5,219 nt of DNA from Spirosoma sp. (GTDB lineage Bacteria; Bacteroidota; Bacteroidia; Cytophagales; Spirosomataceae): contig JANXVQ010000286.1 in assembly GCA_025351545.1 (NCBI GenBank), positions 1 to 5,219 of the forward strand, written 5' to 3'. Within the stretch, counting starts at the first letter, position 1. Every line of letters starts with the position of its first letter. The notes beneath the pieces are model-generated. The model saw only the letters and a list, made by a program, of their open reading frames with translations. It did no database searches and had not been told where the DNA came from. Shown here piece after piece: positions 1 through 5,219 of this stretch. The position numbers and the translations under genes are program-made.

Positions 1-148
1 TTTTAAAAAGCTAAGCGAAAGTCCTAAAGCTATGACTTGATTTATTGGGAGATTATTTAACAGGGAGAGGAGAGATTGGCTTTTAGACCAAAAACAATTT
101 ACTTATACAGACCGTATGCTCTCCAGTATAAAGTTACAGAGGGTACTG
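1..148. other. Left-edge stretch, no gene supported
   Basis: No convincing gene is visible. One frame is open from position 2 to a TGA at 38-40 and would read as a short polar tail (FKKLSESPKAMT). This could be the last 12 codons of a gene entering from the left, which would fit the rightward terminator at 149-185, but twelve codons cannot establish it. Positions 41-148 are AT-rich, with stops in the frames I read. They contain a weak 5-bp inverted repeat (CAGTA at 124-128, TACTG at 144-148) directly before the terminator. I do not recognise a structured RNA here. Confidence 0.3.
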
Positions 149-185
149 ACAGTCGCTACTTATTTGGGTAGCGACTGTTTTGTTG
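149..185 (+). terminator. Rho-independent terminator (rightward)
   Basis: A perfect 11-bp stem (ACAGTCGCTAC at 149-159 with GTAGCGACTGT at 168-178) encloses an 8-nt loop and runs straight into TTTTGTTG. The T-rich side lies only on the right, so it would stop rightward transcription coming from the left edge. No complete gene that it serves lies inside the window. It faces the leftward terminator at 195-230. Confidence 0.8.
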
Positions 186-194
186 ATGGGATGG

Positions 195-230
195 AAACAA
201 AAAACGCTGACTCTAATAGAGCCAGCGTTT
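195..230 (-). terminator. Rho-independent terminator (leftward)
   Basis: Read on the minus strand, AAACGCTGGCTCT (230-218) pairs with AGAGTCAGCGTTT (214-202) around a 3-nt loop. That gives 13 base pairs including one G-U, followed by a TTTGTTT tail (201-195) that adds to the three T's ending the stem. On the plus strand the same G-U position becomes an A-C mismatch and no T-tract follows, so the element is oriented leftward. It would end a leftward unit from the right: readthrough from tRNA-Glu or an unidentified transcript from 231-476. Confidence 0.8.
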
Positions 231-476
231 AATCCGTAAAAGATTGTCTCGCCTTACAAGCCGTTCGCCGATTTGCAATGCGCACTACTTCACCATACGG
301 AGAAAGTCCGATAAGGGTTGCGTCAGCCAATGGACCAGCAGACTAACTTTTTTTGAGCACCTGATATTGGCAAGCAAAAGAAAGTGTGCAGCCTGTATTG
401 CAACAGGTATGCAGTTATCTGCATGATTTACGGACGCTGGAAGACACTAAATCAGATAGATAGGTCATAAACAAAC
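231..476. other. Intergenic stretch between two leftward terminators, no gene supported
   Basis: About 250 bases without a recognisable gene. A TTG-initiated 60-codon frame on the plus strand (244-426) and frames of about 33 codons on the minus strand are open, but none has a recognisable motif, ribosome site or TAnnTTTG promoter element. All three minus-strand frames carry stops. The clearest structure is a pair of overlapping hairpins: CCTGT (392-396) with ACAGG (403-407), extended by TGCA/TGCA (387-390, 410-413), and a perfect ATGCAG-TTAT-CTGCAT hairpin (409-424). They share bases, so they would be alternatives. A small RNA or decayed gene is possible, but I cannot demonstrate either. Confidence 0.4.
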
Positions 477-503
477 AGAACCAGCCGTTTCGGGGCTGGT
501 TCT
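468..503 (-). terminator. Terminator downstream of tRNA-Glu
   Basis: On the minus strand, AGAACCAGCC (503-494) pairs perfectly over 10 bp with GGCTGGTTCT (486-477) around a 7-nt loop, followed by GTTTGTTTA. The T-tract is interrupted by G, so termination may be incomplete. It lies 21 nt beyond the mature 3' end of the tRNA and is in the right orientation to end that transcript. The plus-strand side has no T-tract. Confidence 0.7.
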
Positions 504-524
504 GGAATTTAGTCACTGGACTTG

Positions 525-596
525 TGACCGATACGGGAATTGAACCCGTGTTACCGCCGTGAAAGGGCGGTGTCCTAACCGCTAGACGAATCGGCC
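525..596 (-). tRNA. tRNA-Glu (anticodon UUC)
   Basis: This 72-nt cloverleaf on the minus strand decodes GAA and GAG as glutamate. Visible parts, 5' to 3': acceptor strand GGCCGAT (596-590) pairing with ATCGGTC (532-526) with one G-U; a D arm with GTCT/GGAC stem and the AGCGGTTA loop; anticodon stem CCGCC/GGCGG with loop CTTTCAC, placing UUC at 563-561; a 4-nt variable loop; and T arm ACGGG-TTCAATT-CCCGT. The discriminator base is A (525). The 3' CCA is not encoded (the next bases read CAAG), so it must be added by tRNA nucleotidyltransferase. It is flanked by its own promoter (656-685) and terminator (468-503) and appears to be a single-tRNA unit. Confidence 0.97.
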
Positions 597-655
597 GTCT
601 TGTTTAAAAGACCCAACCTTTTGGCTTATTGCCGCTGTGTTGGCGAAACGTGGTG

Positions 656-685
656 CAAAGGTAAGGCGATGTTTCAATAATGCAA
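656..685 (-). promoter_or_regulatory. Bacteroidota-type promoter for tRNA-Glu
   Basis: On the minus strand, TTG (685-683) is followed after exactly 19 bases by TACCTTTG (663-656). This matches the Bacteroidota sigma-70 pattern of a TTG/TTTG -33 element and a TAnnTTTG -7 element at the usual spacing. Transcription would begin a few bases past 656, leaving a leader of about 50 nt to the mature tRNA 5' end at 596. The exact start is inferred. Confidence 0.75.
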
Positions 686-731
686 CACTAGCCCTTAAAA
701 AAAATCCAAAAAGGGGATTTCTGACTCTTTT

Positions 732-772
732 AGTGCTATTTTTGAGGAGGTTAGCACTTCAATTTTTTTTTT
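732..772 (+). other. Hairpin plus T10 tract upstream of the peptidase gene
   Basis: AGTGCTA (732-738) pairs with TAGCACT (752-758) around a 13-nt loop that contains a perfect AGGAGG (745-750). A run of ten T's follows at 763-772, four bases after the stem. This resembles a weak intrinsic terminator or attenuator ahead of the start codon at 780. The 7-bp stem is marginal, and the same bases include a TAnnTTTG promoter element, so the fold may never be transcribed whole. The AGGAGG lies about 29 nt before the ATG, too far to act as its ribosome site, and no other start codon lies at a suitable distance. Confidence 0.35.
737..744 (+). promoter_or_regulatory. Candidate -7 promoter element for the M14 peptidase gene
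   Basis: TATTTTTG matches the Bacteroidota TAnnTTTG element exactly, 35 bases before the ATG at 780. It would give a leader of roughly 30 nt carrying the T10 tract and no Shine-Dalgarno sequence. There is no clear TTG or TTTG at the expected 19-base spacing upstream, so the promoter is incomplete by consensus. Confidence 0.5.
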
Positions 773-779
773 CGCCTAC

Positions 780-3353
780 ATGAAATACATTTTGCTGCTG
801 GCAGGCTTAACGGTCGCGTCACTGTCGGCTTTGGCACAGTCAACTCCCTCTTCGTCAACCTCTGTAACATCATCCGCTGCGGTCGATTCACCCGCAAAAT
901 TTCTGGGTTATCAGTTTGGTGAACGCTTTACTCCCCACTACCGTGTACTGGCTTACGCCGAACAGGTAGCCCGGCAACTTCCCAACCGCATTAAACTTAT
1001 TCCGTACGGCACCACGTATGAAGGTCGCCAACTGATGGTGGTGACGGTTAGCTCAGAAGCAAATCTGAGCCGACTGGAAGAAATCCGGACTAATAATCTG
1101 AAACGCATTGGCCTGATAGACGGCAATCCCACAGCAGCGGCTCAACCACCCATTGCATGGCTCAGCTATAATGTTCACGGCAATGAGCCTGTAAGTTCCG
1201 AAGCGTTTATGGAAGTGTTGTTCCGGCTGTTGAATACAACAGATGCGGTGTCACAGAAAATTTTGAACACAACGGTTGTCATTCTCGATCCCGGATTGAA
1301 CCCCGATGGCCACGACCGCTATGTAAACTGGTACAATCAAATGATGGGCCGTTTGCCCGACCCAACCCCTTCGGCTCGCGAGCACATCGAACCTTGGCCA
1401 GGTGGTCGCTACACCCACTACCTGTATGATCCAAACCGCGATTGGGCCTGGCAAACGCAGGAAATTACGCAGCAACGCATGACTCTTTACCAGCAATGGA
1501 TGCCCCATCTGCACGGTGACTTCCATGAAATGGGCGTTGAGAGTCCTTATTATTTCGCGCCTTCGGCCAAACCTTACCACGAAGATATTACACCTTTCCA
1601 ACGAAAATTCCAGCAAACTATCGGTGAATATTGCAGCCGGTATTTCGACAAAAATGGCTGGCTTTATTACACTCGGGAACGCTTTGACCTGTTCTACCCG
1701 AGCTATGGCGACACCTACCCAACTTATAACGGGGCTATTGGCATGACCTATGAACAGGGCGGCAATAGCCGGGCCGGGCTGGCAATCGAAAAAGCCGACG
1801 GCGATACACTCACTCTCCATCAACGGATTGAGCATCATTATACAGCTAGCATCGCCACGCTCGAATCGGTTGCTGATCGTCCGGCTGAAGTAGTGAAAGA
1901 ATTTGGTCAGTTTTTTGACAAATCCCGAAACTCACCCGTTGGACCATATAAAAGCTATGTCGTCAAGGCAAACGGCGATACGAGCCGGTTGAAAGCATTG
2001 CAGCAATTGCTGGATCGCAACAAAATAACCTATGGCTATGCCGGTAAAGCCCAAACGCTGCCGGGTTTCAACTACACAAATCAGAAGAACGAGAAAAGCG
2101 TTTCTGTATCGGCAGAAGACATGGTTATCAGTGCATACCAGCCAAAATCGACGTTGCTCAAAATATTGTTTGAGCCAAATTCGGCGCTGGAAGACTCGGC
2201 AACGTATGACATTACAGCCTGGTCGCTGCCATATGCATTTGGCGTACAGACATATGGTCTGTCTACACGCCTGACACCAGTGGCATCGACCACTAGTAGT
2301 TCTGCGTCAGCTACGGTCGCCAAACCATATGCGTATGTTGTTCGCTGGCAATCGCTGCCAGCCGTGCAGATGCTGGCAGGTTTATTGAAGCAGAAAGTCA
2401 GAGCACGGGCCGCTGAGAAACCGTTTGAATTAGAAAACAAAACCTATCCATCCGGCACGTTGATTATAACACGGGCTGGCAATGAACGATTTGGCGACCG
2501 TTTCGACGCGCTCGTTCGGGCCGAAGCCGCCCGGACGGGTGCCGATCTAACACCCGTGCAAACAGGTTTCGTAACCAAAGGATCTGACTTCGGGTCTGAC
2601 TTTGTGACGGGACTGAAAGCGCCCCGTGTAGGATTAGTAGTTGGCGACGGCACATCTCCCCCGGCTGCGGGCGAGGTTTGGCATTTCTTCGACCAGGAAT
2701 TAAACTATCCAATTTCGCTGCTCAATGGTAATACCCTGGACAATGTTAACTGGAATAAACTGGACATTTTGATTTTGCCAACTAACTACAATTACGGTCG
2801 ATTCCTGAACGAGAAAGTCCTTTCAACGATTAAAGAATGGGTTCGTTCGGGCGGCAAACTCATAGCGATGGAACGGGCGGCATCGTTTCTGGCAGGCAAA
2901 GAAGGATTTGACTTAAAGGAAAAAGAAGATAAGCCAGGCGACAAGGACAAAGCGAAAAAGGTCAGCCTGGTGGATTCTTTAAAAGTATACGGCGACCGCG
3001 AACGGACGGCCCTTTCGGATGATACACCCGGCAGTATTTACCGTGTCAATATTGATACCACTCACCCATTGGGCTACGGCTTGGCAGGCGGCTACTACAC
3101 GTTAGTACAGAACGCATATAATTTTGATTTCCTGAAAGAAGGCTGGAACGTGGGTTATCTGAAAACGGACAATTACATAGCTGGTTTTTCGGGTAAAAAC
3201 GCAAAAGAAAAACTAAAAAATACGCTGTTAATGGGTGTCCAGAGTTATGGCCGGGGAAGTATCGTTTACCTGGCCGATGACCCACTTTTCCGGGGATTCT
3301 GGTACAATGGCAAGCTGTTGTTCGGCAACGCCGTGTTTATGGTGGGCAACTAA
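780..3353 (+). CDS. Secreted M14-family zinc carboxypeptidase-like metallopeptidase
   Basis: This 857-residue exported protein probably hydrolyses peptides or peptide-like envelope material in the periplasm or outside the cell; the substrate cannot be told. A signal peptide spans residues 1-19 (hydrophobic LLLAGL core, cleavage after ALA), followed by a Ser/Thr-rich stretch to about 36. The M14 domain covers roughly 50-355. It has the zinc pair H133/E136 (NVHGNEP) and a probable third ligand H249 (GDFHEM). NPDG at 174-177 and NRDW at 219-222 match substrate-binding segments of carboxypeptidase A, and TYEQGG places the catalytic Glu at 325. All key residues are present, so it should be active. 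After a middle region and a Ser/Ala-rich linker (502-514), residues about 615-857 resemble a class I glutamine-amidotransferase-like fold. That part contains no cysteine (the only one in the protein is C285), so it is not an amidotransferase. A charged Lys/Glu/Asp insert lies at 712-728. Upstream in-frame codons reach a stop at 696-698 without another usual start, which fixes the ATG. No Shine-Dalgarno sequence is placed for it. The gene ends before a strong terminator. Confidence 0.92.
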   Translation: MKYILLLAGLTVASLSALAQSTPSSSTSVTSSAAVDSPAKFLGYQFGERFTPHYRVLAYAEQVARQLPNRIKLIPYGTTYEGRQLMVVTVSSEANLSRLEEIRTNNLKRIGLIDGNPTAAAQPPIAWLSYNVHGNEPVSSEAFMEVLFRLLNTTDAVSQKILNTTVVILDPGLNPDGHDRYVNWYNQMMGRLPDPTPSAREHIEPWPGGRYTHYLYDPNRDWAWQTQEITQQRMTLYQQWMPHLHGDFHEMGVESPYYFAPSAKPYHEDITPFQRKFQQTIGEYCSRYFDKNGWLYYTRERFDLFYPSYGDTYPTYNGAIGMTYEQGGNSRAGLAIEKADGDTLTLHQRIEHHYTASIATLESVADRPAEVVKEFGQFFDKSRNSPVGPYKSYVVKANGDTSRLKALQQLLDRNKITYGYAGKAQTLPGFNYTNQKNEKSVSVSAEDMVISAYQPKSTLLKILFEPNSALEDSATYDITAWSLPYAFGVQTYGLSTRLTPVASTTSSSASATVAKPYAYVVRWQSLPAVQMLAGLLKQKVRARAAEKPFELENKTYPSGTLIITRAGNERFGDRFDALVRAEAARTGADLTPVQTGFVTKGSDFGSDFVTGLKAPRVGLVVGDGTSPPAAGEVWHFFDQELNYPISLLNGNTLDNVNWNKLDILILPTNYNYGRFLNEKVLSTIKEWVRSGGKLIAMERAASFLAGKEGFDLKEKEDKPGDKDKAKKVSLVDSLKVYGDRERTALSDDTPGSIYRVNIDTTHPLGYGLAGGYYTLVQNAYNFDFLKEGWNVGYLKTDNYIAGFSGKNAKEKLKNTLLMGVQSYGRGSIVYLADDPLFRGFWYNGKLLFGNAVFMVGN

Positions 3354-3375
3354 TATGGATCTATTTTAATATTTG

Positions 3376-3414
3376 GAGACGCAACGGTCAATTTATCGTT
3401 GCGTCTCTTTTTTT
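3376..3414 (+). terminator. Rho-independent terminator after the M14 peptidase gene
   Basis: A perfect 11-bp stem (GAGACGCAACG at 3376-3386 with CGTTGCGTCTC at 3397-3407) encloses a 10-nt loop and is followed by seven T's (3408-3414). It begins 22 bases after the peptidase stop codon. It is the strongest terminator in the window and implies that the downstream gene has its own promoter. Confidence 0.92.
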
Positions 3415-3427
3415 AAGACGAACGAGG

Positions 3428-3435
3428 TAAATTTG
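3428..3435 (+). promoter_or_regulatory. Candidate -7 promoter element for the DUF5916 gene
   Basis: TAAATTTG matches TAnnTTTG exactly and lies between the preceding terminator and the GTG start at 3480. The leader would be about 38 nt, rich in T and C and lacking a Shine-Dalgarno motif, as is usual in Bacteroidota. No TTG or TTTG lies at the ideal 19-base spacing; the T-tract of the terminator occupies that place. The call rests on the -7 element and position. Confidence 0.5.
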
Positions 3436-3479
3436 CCCTGTCATCCTCTTTTATCATTCATTTCTAACGCATTTATTTG

Positions 3480-5219
3480 GTGAGATTCCTTCCACTCTTT
3501 TCGCTGCTCATTTTATTAATGGGCTCTTCTTGCCCTCTGCTGGCTCAGAAAAAAAACGAGCAGTACCAACTTCATATCAACCGGGCTACGTCGCCAGTCA
3601 TTGTCGATGGTGCGGTCGATGAACCCGCCTGGCAGGCTGCCGAAATAGCAACCGATTTTTGGATGGTCATGCCTATGGATACCAGTATCGCCAAGGTACG
3701 TACCGAAGTCAGGATGGCCTATGACGACCATAATATGTACCTGAGTGCCGTTTGTTACCACGGTAATGTGGCGGGTCCCTACATTGTCGAATCCCTCCGG
3801 CGCGACTGGAGTTTCACTAAAAACGACAATTTCATTTTCTTCATGGACACCTTCGACGACCAGACTAACGGGTTTACGTTTGGCACCAATGCCGCCGGAG
3901 CACAATGGGATGGCTTACTGTATGAAGGGGGTAAAGCGAACCTAAGCTGGGACAATAAATGGACATCAGTTGTTCGTAACTACCCCGATCGGTATGTGAT
4001 CGAACTAGCCATTCCGTTTAAAACTATCCGTTATAAACGAGGTATTAGCCGGTGGGGTATCAACTTTAGTCGGCAGGATTTAAAAACAACGGAAAAATCA
4101 TCCTGGACCCCCATTCAGCGTCAGTTCCCAACAGCATCGCTGGCTTTAACGGGCGTATTAGTTTGGGATCAGCCGCCACCACAACCTGGTCCAAATATCT
4201 CGCTAATTCCCTATGTCTTAGGCGGTTTATCGCGTGACTATCAGAACAGTGTTCCAACCCGAGATCGATTTAATATTGGCCTTGATGCGAAAGTGGCCAT
4301 CACTTCATCGCTCAATCTGGACCTTACGGTCAACCCCGATTTTTCGCAGGTAGATGTGGATCAGCAGGTAACAAACCTTGATCGTTACGAACTTTTTTTT
4401 CCGGAAAAGAGACAGTTTTTCCTGGAAAACGGCGACCAGTTTACTAACTTCGGTTATGCAACAATTCGCCCGTTTTTCAGCCGCCGAATTGGTTTAGGTG
4501 GCGTACCAATTCGCTTTGGGGCACGGTTGAGTGGCAAGCTCAATAAAGATTGGCGGATAGGTATCATGGATATGCAAACCGGGCGCGTTGACAATGTGAA
4601 CCCCGGTTTGGATGCGCTTCCTGCGCAGAATTTTGCCGTGGTAGCCTTGCAACGGCGGGTTTCTGCCCGCTCGAATATCGGGATGATATTTGTCAATAAA
4701 GAGTCGTTATCCTATACGCCAAGCACCGACAAACCTCTTTATAGCCGGTATAATCGAAATTTAGGACTGGAATATAATTTAGCTTCTTCGAATAACGTTT
4801 GGACTGGCAAGGCTATGTATGTCAAATCATTCAGCCCGGAACAACCGGGAAATGACGCCGTTTATGCCACTAACTTACAATACAACACACGTCGATGGCT
4901 CATCAGCGGGCAAGTAGAATCCGTTGGCAAGAATTATACGGCCGAAGCAGGCTATGTGCCGCGCCGGGGTTATGAACGGGGCACGGCAACTGTTGGCTAT
5001 ACGTTCTTACCGACTGCCAGCGGGGTTCTTAGCCACGGACCAACACTAACGTCTATCTATTTTTTCGACCCGGCCTGGCGGCAGAGCGACAACGAAAGCT
5101 ATCTGAGTTACGTGGTTACTTTCCGTGCTAAAAGTGTATTTACGGCTTGGGTTGCTACAGATTATGTCCGATTACTGCAACCTTTTGATCCCACAAACAC
5201 GGGCCGCCAAACACTGGCA
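3480..5219 (+). CDS. Exported CBM9-like / DUF5916 domain protein (3' end beyond window)
   Basis: 580 codons are visible without a stop and the gene runs off the right edge. Residues 1-22 form a signal peptide (FLPLFSLLILLM core, cleavage after LLA, before QKK). C18 lacks a proper lipobox, so a lipoprotein is unlikely. Residues about 30-227 match the CBM9-like module found in these proteins, with the opening pattern VIVDGAVDEPAW (40-51) and TEVRMAYDDHNMYL (75-88). From about 235 on is the DUF5916 region, with its hallmark block at 285-317: NPDFSQVDVDQQVTNL, then FFPEKRQFFLEN. The alternating aromatic/polar strands after it fit an outer-membrane beta-barrel. The function of the family is not established; the CBM9-like part suggests glycan or surface ligand binding. 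GTG was chosen because it restores the full signal peptide. The frame is closed by TAA at 3465-3467, the only earlier candidate is the adjacent TTG at 3477, and the first ATG (codon 14) would cut the signal in half. It follows the M14 peptidase gene at 126 bases with a terminator between, so it is probably transcribed separately. Confidence 0.9.
   Translation, partial: MRFLPLFSLLILLMGSSCPLLAQKKNEQYQLHINRATSPVIVDGAVDEPAWQAAEIATDFWMVMPMDTSIAKVRTEVRMAYDDHNMYLSAVCYHGNVAGPYIVESLRRDWSFTKNDNFIFFMDTFDDQTNGFTFGTNAAGAQWDGLLYEGGKANLSWDNKWTSVVRNYPDRYVIELAIPFKTIRYKRGISRWGINFSRQDLKTTEKSSWTPIQRQFPTASLALTGVLVWDQPPPQPGPNISLIPYVLGGLSRDYQNSVPTRDRFNIGLDAKVAITSSLNLDLTVNPDFSQVDVDQQVTNLDRYELFFPEKRQFFLENGDQFTNFGYATIRPFFSRRIGLGGVPIRFGARLSGKLNKDWRIGIMDMQTGRVDNVNPGLDALPAQNFAVVALQRRVSARSNIGMIFVNKESLSYTPSTDKPLYSRYNRNLGLEYNLASSNNVWTGKAMYVKSFSPEQPGNDAVYATNLQYNTRRWLISGQVESVGKNYTAEAGYVPRRGYERGTATVGYTFLPTASGVLSHGPTLTSIYFFDPAWRQSDNESYLSYVVTFRAKSVFTAWVATDYVRLLQPFDPTNTGRQTLA

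Noticed and set aside
244..426. 60-codon plus-strand frame starting at TTG
   Set aside because: It has an unusual start, no ribosome site or promoter element, no recognisable motif, and lies opposite equally open minus-strand frames, so it is probably chance.
525..596. tRNA-Glu as an integration site for a mobile element
   Set aside because: I found no second copy of the tRNA 3' end and no integrase or other mobile gene in the window.
696..720. Minus-strand AAATCC/GGATTT hairpin followed by a T-run
   Set aside because: The stem is only 6 bp and AT-rich, and no leftward gene lies to its right that would need a terminator here.
1251..1838. 195-codon minus-strand open frame
   Set aside because: It lies wholly inside the M14 catalytic domain, where the plus strand carries all the family motifs, so it is a shadow of that gene's codon use.
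3516..3905. 129-codon minus-strand open frame
   Set aside because: It is antisense to the CBM9-like domain, whose plus-strand translation matches the family pattern throughout.
4393..4400. T8 run inside the DUF5916 gene as a frameshift site
   Set aside because: It encodes the Leu-Phe-Phe of the conserved ELFFPEKRQFF block and the frame continues intact on both sides, so it is ordinary coding sequence.

Overview
The window looks like chromosomal sequence from a member of the Bacteroidota, most likely a Cytophagales/Spirosoma-like bacterium. The evidence is the pairing of two Bacteroidota-type secreted or outer-membrane protein families, exact matches to the Bacteroidota promoter element TAnnTTTG (a Bacteroidota sigma-70 signature) upstream of three genes, and starts that lack a usable Shine-Dalgarno sequence. 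The genus is inferred from overall style and not proven.

Layout. Positions 1-148 hold no recognisable gene, at most the last dozen codons of a gene entering from the left. Two perfect or near-perfect hairpins with T-tracts then face each other: a rightward terminator (149-185) and a leftward one (195-230), as expected where two transcription units converge. Positions 231-476 contain no supported gene but some local secondary structure. Next come the leftward tRNA-Glu(UUC) gene (525-596), with its own terminator (468-503) and a very good Bacteroidota promoter (656-685). After a divergent intergenic region, a rightward gene (780-3353) encodes an 857-residue secreted M14-family zinc carboxypeptidase-like protein. 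It ends in a strong terminator (3376-3414). A second rightward gene starts at a GTG (3480) and runs off the window end (580 codons seen). It encodes an exported protein with an N-terminal CBM9-like domain followed by a DUF5916 outer-membrane-barrel-like region.

Working together. Both protein genes have signal peptides and probably act in the cell envelope. The strong terminator between them, and a promoter element after it, argue for separate transcription units, so no shared pathway can be claimed. I see no mobile element, CRISPR array, defence system or clear novel system. The most open questions are the stretch between the two leftward terminators (231-476) and the overlapping hairpin, promoter element and T10 tract just upstream of the peptidase gene.
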